Below are positions 35,246 to 46,998 of a stretch of 64,000 nucleotides of DNA, in pieces. How positions within the stretch are numbered: the first letter of the stretch is position 1; the number at the start of each line of letters is the position of its first letter. A program made the translations under genes and the position numbers. The notes beneath the pieces are model-generated. The model saw only the letters and a list, made by a program, of their open reading frames with translations, was not told where the DNA came from and did not search any database. The stretch lies in the NCBI RefSeq assembly GCF_050003625.1, contig NC_134401.1:63829242-63893241 (forward strand), read 5' to 3'. The DNA is from Haematobia irritans (taxonomy: Eukaryota > Arthropoda > Insecta > Diptera > Muscidae).

Positions 35246-35690
35246 AAAAAAAGTGAACTGTTTTATAGGAAGAATGAACTACCACGCACGAAAATTTAAC
35301 TAAATTTTACTCCACATTTTGAGATTTCCACAAAGCGTTGTTAAAACCAGGAATTTTTAATGCCCTTTTGTACTTTTTAACTGCAGTTCACGAAATTACC
35401 TCCTCTCATAGAAGAAAAAATTAACTAAAAGTAAAGAAGAAAATCATTGGCGCCAAATCATGACCATTTTAACCATACAGTAGTTCATTCTTACTATTTT
35501 TGGGAATCGTACGAAAATTTTAATTTGTTTTAGTTCATATTGGACTTATGTGTACGGTCATTGAACTTTATACTCACGTTTAGTTCATAAAATTTTTGAG
35601 ACATACTTAAAAAAGTAAGATTTCATTAAACTGTGGAAAATTTCAATAAAAATAATAAAATTTAACTACAAGCAAATATTTTTTTTCGAA
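35246..35690. mobile_element. CACTC/CACTG MITE family, diverged copy
   Basis: It begins CACCGAAAAAAAGTGAACTG and contains several TTTAGTTCAT motifs as in 46176-46698 and 44462-45898. The right end is lost against the next element. Confidence 0.5.
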
Positions 35691-35702
35691 TAAAAATAAG
35701 TT

Positions 35703-36166
35703 AAAAAATCGCTTCTGTAACATATACCCCAAACACATTTTGCTTCAAGCATATATATTTTCAGGATTGGTCCACGCAAAATATTGTTTGTATTATTCAA
35801 ACATATTATGTTTCACCTTAGGGCATACACTGGTAGTAAAAAATTTTAGTAAAATTTTCTTTGTGTGGACATATTTTTAAGGCGCCAATTGGTTACTTAC
35901 ATTATTTTACTTGCAGCATACTCTCTAGGTCTCTCTTTCTAAACACATATATGTTTATAGGCTATTTCCAAATTAATATATGTTTGCATCTAAGCATATT
36001 ATATTTACAAACATTTTATGTCCCAAACATAATATGTTCTAACATATTAACTTATATGTCCCAAACATGTTATGCTACTTTATGAACATTATATGCTTCC
36101 ACTTAAAAATATTGTGTTAAAAATTTGAGTTCCAAATATATAATTTCTACACCCAAACATATGAAT
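35703..36166. mobile_element. CATATGTTTGG-rich element, reverse of 57753-58244
   Basis: Nearly the exact reverse complement of 57753-58244, starting inside its right end (AAAAAATCGCTTCTGTAACA) and including the unusual AAGGCGCCAATTGGTTACTT block. Both outer termini are trimmed. Confidence 0.75.
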
Positions 36167-38735
36167 CGTCCGTGCATATACTGCAGTATTAAGAAGTATG
36201 TATGTATTTCAGAACCAAAGTAAGAACTGTATCTCTTTTCGCTCAGAGGCAAAAGTGAAGTTAATGTGTAAATGGTCATGGCCACATTGTGGGATTTAAA
36301 ACTAATATTTCTACTTATCCATTACAAATGCAATTATGGTTATCCTCAAAACGTATGACTGAATTTATAACAATTAATTATATCTAATAAGATTTTATCA
36401 AATTTTACATTTGTTTGAAGTCATATTTTTAATGCAAAACTATGTGAATAGAGTTAAACTTGCATTAAGAACGAATTCAATTTCAATTCGAATGGATATA
36501 ATTCTACCGTAATTATTAGAATAGGGATGTATTCTTTTTACTCTGCGTATCAGCAAATGAAAACATACGCTAAACTTTTTGATGAATTCATAACTGCATG
36601 GAAAAATAGGTATAGCAATTTTGACTTTATATTTCAACGTTTTCAAGTGTTGGAAAAACCATCTGTAGATTCTGCACGAAAGTTGCGATTACAGTCATAT
36701 GGTCGAAAATGGTTGCATACAGCATGAGTGATATGTATTGCAACCATGTTCAGGTTGCTATCACTTCTAAACCACTCGTCTGACAGCTGAAATATTTATT
36801 TCAGTGACAATTCATTTTATTGTTTACGGAACAATGCACAGAGAACGGAGACTTCTTAATTGGCAACTAAACTTAAATTCTATAGTTTGTAAAGTTTAAG
36901 ATATAAATTCAACAAATTTTCAATAGTTTTTGATGTAACCAAATTCTAGAAACCAACCTCGTCATCATCATTTTAACCTCCGTTTCATCGTACCACCATC
37001 AAATCCACGACTTTGCAGTGAAACAAACACGGAATACCTCAGGATTAAAATATCAGGAAAAACACGTCCACAGATCTGCTTGAATTGAATTTTAAGGACT
37101 TCAAAATATAGTTACCCAAGGCAAAAGTTTTCTCCATAATGAGATGTGTCTGGCACTATCGTGTGTTCGAATGCCGGTAAATGGATGAATTTCCTCTAAG
37201 GGAAGCAAAGCTCTTTTACTGTGGAGTATAAAAAACTGATTTTTATGCCGAACGTGCAGACAATTCGTATAAGTTGGCTTTGCATTGCATTTCACCAATG
37301 CCCAGAAAATTAAGGATAGTTTTGAGTCAAAAGACAGATTAAGACTTTAATATGGTCTTACAACTTTTCCCTAGAGTCGCTTTGAACGCCTAGCAGGTCA
37401 TTAATATTCAGTCAAATTTCTTTAATAGAAGAACCCTTTGATATGCTCACAAAAGTTTGCCTCCCCACATACCTTCAAATGTCTTCCGATTCTTGGTAAA
37501 TATTCTTCTTATTTCTATGATCATTTATTTTTCACTAATTGGCAAAAGCACGTTATGCTTTCGTTGTCCTTATGGACAATTCCATCGAATTTCTGTTGGT
37601 AATTGACCAATGAACAATACCAGAGCAATTTATATTCGAAAAGACTGACGAAGGACGTGGAATGTGTTAATATTTTATTCATGGCACATAGACCGAATGA
37701 TAATGATGCCATTTCGAAAGTAACTTCCTGCCATGTCTTTCAACGTCAACGTGAACGCCAACTAAAACTACTGCTGGCATTGGCAAAGTGAATGTAGACC
37801 ACAGGCTTTGTGGCAAGCTTCTTCGCACTTCCTTTTCCTGGCGATACTGTTTCCTGAAGTTTCGTCACTGAGGGACCATGAAATCCTTTTGCTCTTTTAT
37901 TCAAAGTTGTCGCACGCAACGACTGTGCATTACAGGAGTAAGAGTACCCTATGGTAGGCTTATACCGAGAAGTATTGCTTGCTCTAAGACGCCCTATCTG
38001 TTTATTTCCCACTTTTGCTATTGTGCTATACCTAATGGAAAATTTACAGCCAATTGATTCAATTCTCTTATCTATATTTCTTTGATTTTACATAGAAAAT
38101 ACTTTTAGTATGCCTTTTTGGTCATTCTTGCTTCGACTTTTGTTTTACTTCTGACCGCCTCATCCGCTTGGCCCAATGATGTAGGGTAAATAGTGTGTGG
38201 GAGTTTCTATTGACTCTTATGGCTTATGTCTCCTTCTTTTTCTATGGTTGACATTCTTTTTTTTTTTTGTCGGTTTGTTCTTGAATGGACTTGGGTTTGT
38301 TCTTTTTTATTTTCTTCTTTTTTTTCAATGTTATTTTTCTATTATGAGCTTTGACTGTCCCATATAGGTGGTTTGGCTCTATGTCCAATACACACAGATT
38401 CTATAGCCCTCAGCAGTGAACTGAGCAAATTGAAAGGCCTTTATCAAGACACTAAACAAGCATTATTGTTACGGCATGGTTACAAAATAAATTTAACTGA
38501 AAGTCAAATTTGTCTGCACTCATCACAAAGAGTTCCTCGTAACAATCATTATGTTCTTATCAAAAATGTATCTAAAATAAGAATTATACAAAAATTAAAA
38601 TGCTTGTCTTAATTTTTGTATAATCTCTTGATATTAAAATCTTATTCACATTACCAATTTACTGAAATACTGTTATTAAAATTATTTATGAACATATTGG
38701 AAAAGTCCATTCACGTGAACAGAAACATGTATTGT
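36167..38735. other. No gene recognised
   Basis: AT-rich. Frames at 36527-36727 (plus), 37746-38012 (minus) and 38373-38612 (plus) have no known motif. GTGTTCGAATGCCGG at about 37161-37175 resembles a box B, but no box A pairs with it. Confidence 0.5.
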
Positions 38736-38798
38736 CAGGCGTGAGTATTTAGTGGCAAATAAGAGCTATGAGGACCCAGGGTCGAATCCCGTATCGGA
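38736..38798 (+). other. tRNA-like segment with box B
   Basis: GGCGTGAGTATTTAGTGGCA is followed by box B GGGTCGAATCCC (38779-38790). The 5' flank (about 38695-38745) resembles the loop of the hairpin at 53785-53843. Confidence 0.4.
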
Positions 38799-39063
38799 CA
38801 ATTTTAATTAATATTACAATTTTTTATATAAAATTTTTCTAATTTTTTAGATATTTACATACTAAAAAATGGGGAATATTATTCAAACATTTCATTGCGT
38901 TACTGTTCGTTCACGATTTTGGAACGTAATTTCTCTATTATTGTAAGTAGTTTAACCGTAACGACTCTTGTCATTGAGCTAAACATCAGAGACCTGCAGC
39001 CGTTGGCTTTTTTTCGTATTGCAATCATACCCACAAGTGTTGGTGGCAGTGAGTAAGACACCA

Positions 39064-39779
39064 CCCTTCAGTTTTTTTGGTGCCAATTGACCCCTTTTTC
39101 CAAGCAATTGAAATTTTATACCGGTCATGGGACTGGTTGTATTTAGCCAATTGGTAGCCACTTCATGCATTTGTCTCTAGACCACAATGAACCCATCCCC
39201 TAACCGGTTCAAATATCTCTATCACAGGGTTAATTAACACATTTCTGGCCCTTTTGCATCTATAACAGGGACAGTTCTATTTTTAGATTTTTTTTTTCAA
39301 TTATATTTTCCCTACATTTGTTCATTTTCTACCAATTCACAAACATTTAAATTGGCGTTTCAACGTTGTGTGTTCAATGGTGTTTGTGGCTGAATTCGTT
39401 AAGGCGTTCTGTTATGCTGCCAGTAAACCCAGGTTCAAAACCTGGGCGGAGCGAAAAAGTTTTTCAAATTGTAAAAATTAGATAATAAGACAAATAAAAG
39501 TAAAAAACAACATTGATAGAAATAAGAAGTAAATTTGGTGGAAAAATTTGTTTTTTTAGAACTGTCTCTCTAACATGTCTATTTGAACTGGTTAATTGAT
39601 GGGTTGAAAACAAAACGGTTAAAGGATTGGTTTGTAGGTATCTATGTGGGGGTCAATTGACCCTTCCTATGACAACCCCATGTTAATTTCACCGGTCGCC
39701 TAACCAGTTAAAGGACCTGTACCGGCTGTAAAGGACAGGTGAAACGACCGGTTTGGAACCAGTCCCAAGAACTGAAGGG
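39064..39779. mobile_element. Fold-back left arm: complete 716-bp terminal-repeat element
   Basis: It begins CCCTTCAGTTTTTTTGG and ends CCCAAGAACTGAAGGG, so this arm is itself an element with CCCTTCAGTT termini. It contains a tRNA-like segment. It is repeated in inverted orientation at 40203-41434. Confidence 0.8.
39385..39453 (+). other. tRNA-like segment in the fold-back left arm
   Basis: TGGCTGAATTCGTTAAGG fits the D-arm/box A region. CCCAGGTTCAAAACCTGGG is a perfect T-arm stem with a seven-base loop containing box B. Acceptor ends do not pair well. Confidence 0.6.
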
Positions 39780-40202
39780 CAATTACCATGCGACCTCTTA
39801 CATTAATACCAATGCATGAATAAAAACACCACTAGTATATACAAATATTGGTTATTGGTGTTTTGCAGTGTTAAGCAAATTAGAGTCGCAGCAATGCTCG
39901 GTTGCCAAAATAAGATTTTGGTTGTACATATACACTGAGCAGAGAATGAAGCCGCCGAGCCGCGCCGACGATTTTATCAGCCACTGACCAGTTTTTGCCA
40001 GTCGAAGCCGACTCAAAATTAGCCGCCAATTTATCAAAAATATTGATTTAAAGCGAAAAAATTTATTAATAATTATTGTATTTTTTGTCAAAATGTTTAT
40101 CTTTCCACCGAAATATCAAGTTGCTATAATAATTTTGCAAAAATATAGCTCAGAAAATTTGAATGAAATGTAAATGTGATTGTAAGATTGGTTGTACAAG
40201 TA
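39780..40202. other. Spacer between fold-back arms
   Basis: About 420 bp without similarity to the arms and without a credible frame. Confidence 0.6.
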
Positions 40203-40513
40203 CCCCTCAGTTCTTGGGACTGGTCCCAAACCTGTCCTTTATAGCCGGTACAGGTCCTTTAACTGGTTAGGTGACCGGTGAAATTAACATGGGGTTGTCA
40301 TAGGAAGGGTCAATTGACCCCCACATAGATACCTACAAACCAATCCTTTAACCGGTTGTTTTCAACCCACCAATTAACCAGTTCAAATAGACATGTTAGA
40401 GAGACAGTTCTAAAAAACAAAATTTTCCACAAATTTTTCTTCTTATTTCTATCGATGTTGTTTTTTACGTTTATTTGTCTTATTATCTAATTTTTACAAT
40501 TTGAAAAACTTTT

Positions 40514-40588
40514 TCGCTCCAACCAGGTTTTGAACCTGGGTTTACTGGCAGCATAACAGAACGCCTTAACGCATTCAGCCACAAACGC
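40514..40588 (-). other. tRNA-like segment in the fold-back right arm
   Basis: Mirror copy of 39385-39453; the T-arm reads CCCAGGTTCAAAACCTGG on the minus strand. Confidence 0.6.
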
Positions 40589-40700
40589 CATCGAATACAC
40601 AGCGTTGAAACGTCAATTTAAATGTTTGTGATATTGCTAGAAAATGAACAAATGTAGGGAAAATATAACTGAAAAAAATCTAAAAATAGAACTGTCCCTG

Positions 40701-41233
40701 CACACAAAAAAATATTTTTCTGATTCAATCACGAAATTAATTGATCCAATTAATTTTTTAATTGAAATGTCTTCAATCACGAAAATGATAGTATCAATCA
40801 CAGTTTTAATTGGGCATAGAAAAAATCCTTGATTAAAAAATTAATTGATGTCATTAGCAATTTTCAATTAATTTTTTAATTGATTCAATTAAAAATTTAA
40901 TTGATGTTGAATGCAAACCCCAATTAATTTTTTATTTAAAAAGGTAACTATTTTCAACTACTTTCTGAATTGGCTTAGAGTTTTTATTTTGATTAAGAAA
41001 TGTTCATCACTTTTTTTAACTGACTTAGTCTTCTGAATTTGATTAAAAAGTTAATTCTATCAATTAATTTTTTAATTAAAAATTTTAAAATTTTCAATCA
41101 TTGACTTAATTAATCTAATGTTTCTAACTTGATTAAAAAGTTAATTGTATCAATTAATTTATTAATTGAAAAAACAATCAACTTTAATTAACTTTTTAAT
41201 TGGAAATATTCTGGTGATATTTTTTTCTGTGTG
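40701..41233. mobile_element. AT-rich palindromic element, complete
   Basis: Ends are CACACAAAAAAATATTTTTC and TATTTTTTTCTGTGTG. The flanks CTGTCCCTG and TTATAGATAC join to match the uninterrupted left-arm site (CTGTCCCTGTTATAGATGC in complement at about 39260), so the insertion is exact with no duplication. It is collinear with 1804-2541. Confidence 0.85.
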
Positions 41234-41527
41234 TTATAGATACAAAAGGGCCAGAAATGTGTTAATTAACCCTGTGATAGAGACATTTGAACCGTTTAGG
41301 GGATGGGTTCATTGTGGTCTAGAGACAAATGCATGAAGTGGCTACCAATTGGCTAAATACAACCAGCCCCATGACTGGTATAAAATTTCAATTGCTTAAA
41401 AAAAGGGCCAATTGGCACCAAAAAAACTGAAGGGTAATCGCAAACTTCAACTTCAAGTAACTTCAAATTGATTTTATAATGAATAATTGTCCGCCGCCGA
41501 CAAACATGGGTCGGTTTCATTTTCTGA

Positions 41528-41870
41528 CACTAATGGCGTTTTCTTTTCTTATGAAAAATGCGCACGTTTTTTGCATTTTGGCCGGAAAATGTACTTTTTA
41601 GGTTCTTTTCTAAAAAAACAGGCAAAAGTGCGAAAAGGCTTCGAATTCTGTTGTGAAAATAGTGCCACGCATAGAGCCAAATTACGGGCATTTTCAGCAC
41701 TGCCAACAAACGAGAGTGCTGCGATTGCCCTGTTTTCTTCTTTGAATTCTTTTCTGCCCGCTGAAATGATAGCATTTTTTTAGGTTGCTGGTAACATTTT
41801 AAAAATGCGCATTCTGTACAGACAAAATGACGGCAAAGCACTTTTTTCAGAAAAGAAAACACCATAAGTG
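41528..41870. mobile_element. CACTA-ended element with 3-bp duplication
   Basis: The left end CACTAATGGCGTTTTCTTTT and right end AAAAGAAAACACCATAAGTG are inverted repeats with two or three mismatches. TGA lies on both sides (41525-41527, 41871-41873). CACTA ends and 3-bp duplications suit the EnSpm/CACTA superfamily. It is 343 bp and non-autonomous; opposite frames inside it are not credible. Confidence 0.65.
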
Positions 41871-41873
41871 TGA

Positions 41874-44461
41874 TTGCACTCAACAACAACTACCAGTAGT
41901 TGGCATCACCTCAAGAGAATTTAGAGAGAGAGAGAGCCAGATTACACTGCTGAGGCAAGAGGTAACCAATTTGAGTGGTTGTTTTACTACGCCGTTATCA
42001 GGAGACCAACATTAACAAGCACCGTCAGTGATCTGTTGCGTTAAATATTGGAGTTCATTTTACAAATTGCTATTTTATGATTGCAAATATTGATTTTTAC
42101 TAAATACACTGGTCGGTTGCGGTATATCGCATCCGTTCTCTTCTAAACATAGTATCACAATGGACTGAATTGCCTAGTGGCCCTAAAAATAATGGACTTA
42201 AATTTAAAATTCTGTTCAACAAAACGTTCTTTTATGCAAAGAAACCAATTTTAAAGACGATACGCTTAACTCTAAAAACAAAATGCCTTCACCACACCCA
42301 GAGAAGGAATATTCTGTGCTATGCAAAAGTAACAATCGTATTTTTAAAACATGAACTTACTTTACTTACGAAAGTATTTTTTTTTTCAATGTACCTAATT
42401 TTTGCACTTGGTACAGTGTGCGAGTCTGTGTCAGAAGTTTTTGTGTTTGTTTAAGTTTTGTCGTGTATGTTTTATCGTCTTCTGGCCTTTAAATTATTTA
42501 TAAGAGTTTCTTATTGGTGGTGTGAGTGTTGCAGGCACAAAAACGAATCTACAAAACCCCCGGGCATGGGCAAAATATCTTCGATATTCTTTAGGGTCAC
42601 CGTGGATGGGTGGTCTGGAGGTAAACCTCAAATTTTGTCGGACATTTGTTTGTCAGTAAAGGAAACATCGAAAGAAAAATAAATCCATAGAGCTGTTGAT
42701 AGTAATGCTGGTCAGACTATGCATGTGTGTGAGTAGTTTGTCAGGACACAAGCTTCAGGGTCAGTACCACAAAGATGGGTCCCACAGAAAAAAATTCTAT
42801 GGGGGTGGGCTTTTTGTCATTGGTAAGACTGTTTAGTAGCATACCTAAATATTTGGAAGTTTCATACTGGGTCCATTTATTTGGGTTCATATTGTGTTTG
42901 TCATATGCAAAACGATTACCGGGGAAAATGCCTACAAATGGTTTCTTAATAACATTTTTAGGCTAAAATGGTAGCTGTTTTTCGAGATTCATCCTCTACA
43001 CGTGCGTGTGGCCATGTACGAAAATAAGCCGATGTACAAAACCACCCGCACACCAATACATATGGATATACAATCACACATACACACATACTCGCATATT
43101 TGTAAACTAGCTTCTTTTGCATTGGGCTGGGAGTAAGTTTATGGGGCCATTTCTTGAGGACCTTTTTCATGCTATTATTTATTAAAAAAGAAACAAGCGA
43201 ACAAGAAAAACGTCCTCAGGAAAATGTCTTAAAATTTAAATGTCATATGCTCCAATATCCTTTGGACCGAACGTTTGCTTGTTGCGGCAAAATAGCAATG
43301 TATTTGTGTGGGACGCATTTCGTCATTATCATTGTCATCATTATTTATTTCGTTTTTATAAACCTACCACTTTCGTCCTTTTGACTTTTTGCCGCTCTTA
43401 CTGCTGTTGCTCACACCCTCATTATGACCAACTTATGTCCTTTTTTTGGACAAATTGTATGAGTGCTGGTTTATGTAGCTCCATCGGCTTAAGGTAGCAT
43501 AAAAAAGAAATGCAAAGCGAAAACATTTTTTCCACAAATTACTTCCATTGAAAGACGCTTTTTTGTGTTTCTTTTTGTTTGTTGTAAATGCTTGTTTTCC
43601 CTTTCATTCGTCTTACTCCATTTTAACTAAATAGGGTCAAAATAATGGGAAAATTCCATCTTTTGGACTATTAAGATTCGAATTTATGGCCTCCTTGGGG
43701 ATGATTCGAATAGAAAAACAGCCTAGGGATGTGGCATCTGCAGCGTATTTATCAATAGTTTATTTTGTGCCAAACCATTTGCCTTTCATCGATATACATA
43801 TTCACATAATATTGAATTGTTTGTGATTTCAGATTCTCCAGATTTTACAATTCTCTATAAAAATAATTACGCATACACATTTGTCGTACCCAAATGGCAC
43901 AAAAAAAAAGGGAAAATGACCATAAATTAGCACAAAAATTGATAATGGTGACGGGTCGTTTTTATCTTTATATTCAGATGTCCTTATTGTTATCGCTCTT
44001 ATTAATATTATTATTGGGTTATTTAGTTACACGCACACACACACAAACGCAGAAGTGTGCGTTTCTGTTCTTATTTGAATGGTCGAATTCGGTCCAGAAT
44101 TGTATTCAAATATAAATTATATGCGGCTATTTGCATTTGAATTGGTTGAGATGAGTTTGTGTGTGTGTGTATACATGTAAGTCTTTGTACTGTGAAATAA
44201 CCACAGTAAACTAATTTGTATTTCATTTGTAAATATTCATACATTTGTATTTACTTATAACAGCTGTACCATACCATAGAGTGGGTCGTAGTCATTTAAA
44301 AAATTCAATATTTTGTTTCTTATTTGAAGTTTTCCAATGTATTTTTGCAAATTTTTTGAATAAAGTGCATGTCGGCTTTGAGGGCGAATTGTTGTGGGTA
44401 TATGAATCTCTTAATATTAACATAACATAACATTCTGAAATATACCACACTGTGTAAGGTG
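41874..44461. other. No gene recognised; small repeat pieces
   Basis: At 42148-42188 TATCACAATGGACTGAAT is a small piece of the LINE/SINE tail. At 42295-42316 CACCCAGAGAAGGAATATTC is the left tip of the GAGAAGGAA MITE. CA/TG microsatellites occur at about 43076-43092, 44031-44048 and 44157-44170. The remainder is unique-looking and may be ancestral intron. Confidence 0.5.
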
Positions 44462-45898
44462 CACCCAGAAAAAAGTCACCCCTTATTTAAGTTAAAATGA
44501 ACTTACTGTGAAGAAAGTTGAACTTCGTATAGCGCCAAAGACATTTTTATTTGTTTGAACGATGTGATTTTCGTAGAAATTAGGTATAATGCATTCCATA
44601 TATTAGTTAACATTTTCCTATATTTATTTACATCTATGCTACAGAATGAAAAAATTTAACTGATTTGAATTCATATATGGAATGAGTTTATTGAAATTTT
44701 TTCATTCATTTGGACAAATCTTACATATTTGTGGTAAAACTTTTACTTCATAATAAGAACTGCTTACCTTTTACAATTTTATTTATTTATATAAGCAATT
44801 TTATCTTCAATAAAAGACACGTTTTATTAATATATTGAATATATTTATTAAGAATCAACAGCATCGACTGGCCTTGAAATATTAGTTTATTATTCCACTA
44901 TTTCCAATTTCCATGTAATGTCATCAACATCAACAACAAAACGCATTTTTTTTTTCTTCTTGTACCTTTCACTTATAATAAGTTGCTGCGTAACGATTTT
45001 GTCCTCCTTTTACAATTTCAGTACCTACAAATATAAAAAATCATAAACCATTTTTGTTACAAAAGGTTAGCGTCACTGAATATTACCTGATAATTGAAGA
45101 TTCCAAAATGAAGACAAATGAAAGGGTTGTTATTCTGCTGGTGTTTTCTTTCTTTATACACCATCACGAACATTGATGGATTTATTTTCAAAAAAACGAA
45201 CATTTTTCACACTAATTTAAAATAATAATTATTTTATATATTTTATTTGTTACTTATTATATTATTTTACCATATTATTTTTTAACAATCTCTCCGTATA
45301 CCACAACAACGCGATTCCAACTAAAAAAAAACAACCCACGCGCAAACATATCGATTACACCCACGCGCAAACACATCGATTACGATGACAGGTATCGATT
45401 ACAGGTAGACAATAGAAATATAGGAAAATTTCCTATATTCTAACAAGTGTGTTTCCTTAAGATTTGAAAGGATTGCATACTTCTTAGTACGAATGAACTA
45501 AAATATTTTTCTATGCCAAGTGTTGTTCGTATGTATGAAAAACTTTCTATTATAAAGGAAGTCGCAATTATAATTTTATAAAAAATTTTACTAATTTTGA
45601 GGAAACTTGGTTTTAGTTCGGATTTTGTTTATTTTTACGAATGCTTTGTTATCGGTGAATAAAATTTTCTTGTTCAGTAGTAAATTCTTATACCCAGCGA
45701 AGAAAACAGTATTAGTAAAATGCCATGCCTTATTCTAGTTAATGAACTATTCCTAACTGCTTACAGTTTAGGATTTTTTTACTGAAACGAGTAAATTTTA
45801 TTATTTCTCACAAAAATTTACTTTAATGGAAATAAAATGGATAAACTATATTGATGAAGAATTTTTCCTTTAGTTTCGAAGGCACTTTTTTCTGGGTG
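44462..45898. mobile_element. 1.44-kb terminal-repeat element (CACCCAGAAAAAAG)
   Basis: The ends CACCCAGAAAAAAGT and ACTTTTTTCTGGGTG are perfect inverted repeats, bordered by TG on each side. The body carries TTTAGTT/GAACT motifs like the CACTC/CACTG family. No open frame of size, so it is non-autonomous. Confidence 0.7.
45335..45384. repeat. Two tandem 25-bp units
   Basis: CCCACGCGCAAACATATCGA followed by TTACA is repeated directly, with two differences. A further GGTATCGATTACAGG follows. Each unit contains ATCGAT. Confidence 0.9.
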
Positions 45899-46175
45899 TG
45901 TCAACTACACAGAACAACACAGATAAAATAATTTTGATTTGATAAAAAAATACGAAAAGCCAAATGAAATATCATTCAATTTTCCTGCGATAAAATTTTT
46001 CAAAGACCATAGTTGTAGGTGTTTTATCGAAAATATTTTCTTATTTGAACTGATAAAAAAATCCTCTATTCAACAAAAATATCGTAGGCATTTTACCACA
46101 TACAAGACCGAAAAGATATCCACTATTCAAGGTCCCTGTGTAAGTTTCTGACTTTTATTTTTTCATAACTCTGTA

Positions 46176-46698
46176 CACTCAAAAAAAAAAAGTGAACTCT
46201 CTATTTCACTAAAGCCAATTTAACTTTATTTTAGTTCATGGAATTATTAAGTTTGGAGAAAGTTTCCTTTCCTCTAATAATTTTTGGGTACTTTGGGTAG
46301 TTAAATTAACTAAAAAACGTGAAAAAATTATTCACAAATTTAGAATAAAGGTTTAATAAATTCGTATTTCTCACAAAATAGTTCATTATTTCTTTAAATT
46401 TGTAACTTTTACTACAAATGCTTCCATCATGAACTTCGTATGTCACTAAAGACATTCTTGCAATTTTGAACTCAAATTTATTCCTTCAAACTACAAAATT
46501 TTCTTTAACAACTGAAAAAATTAATTATGACTAATAAATTTTCTTGAATTTGTCGAAAAATATTTGCTTATTTTTGTGATATCGGCGTGATGCCAGCGTT
46601 TGTAATACTGTTTAGTTAAAATTTTCTAAAATTATTCAAATTTTTCTAAAATTAACCAAAAATTTTGTTCCTGGTAGGTTTACGTTTTTTTTTCAGTG
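46176..46698. mobile_element. CACTC/CACTG MITE family, complete copy
   Basis: It begins CACTCAAAAAAAAAAAGTGA after TA and ends TTTTTTTTTCAGTG. It is collinear with 18191-18565 (reversed), 55975-56475 and 58598-58844. It supplies the empty site used to define the insertion at 56181-56421. Confidence 0.75.
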
Positions 46699-46749
46699 TC
46701 ATGTCTCAACATGATAGTTTATGACTACCTGTACTAATTAACACAAGAA

Positions 46750-46998
46750 CACTAGAGAAGGAATATTATCACCTCAAACATGTTTTAAGAGCAAAATGTT
46801 ATTTTTGGGTGGTCACCATGTAACATGGTCTTCGCAACCCTGTTATTTTCTCGGAAATCATGTATCTGATTACGGCAAGCAGGGTATATTTGACGAGAAA
46901 ACAACATTTGAGTGACAAACATGCTACATGGTCACCATACAAAAATAACATTTTGCTCTTGAAACATGTTTGAGGTGATCATATTCCTTCTCTGCGTG
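46750..46998. mobile_element. GAGAAGGAA palindromic MITE, complete
   Basis: It runs from CACTAGAGAAGGAATATTAT to TATTCCTTCTCTGCGTG. Inverted halves AAACATGTTTTAAGAGCAAA and TTTGCTCTTGAAACATGTTT make a long stem. Confidence 0.8.

Larger units (their letters stand above)
40203..41434. mobile_element. Fold-back right arm, interrupted by an AT-rich element
   Basis: It is the inverted copy of 39064-39779, beginning CCCTCAGTTCTTGGGAC and ending AAAAAACTGAAGGG. It is made longer only by the insertion at 40701-41233. The two arms differ by scattered substitutions, so the duplication is not brand new. Confidence 0.85.

Noticed and set aside
35861..36085. Frame of 74 codons repeated as 78 codons at 57855-58091
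   Set aside because: The similarity simply follows from the two DNA copies being near-identical; the frame is not protein-like and other family copies do not keep it.
37161..37175. tRNA-like box B
   Set aside because: Isolated motif with no matching box A at proper spacing.
41530..41889. Overlapping frames of 98 and 119 codons on opposite strands
   Set aside because: Both lie inside the CACTA-ended miniature element and have no transposase motif.
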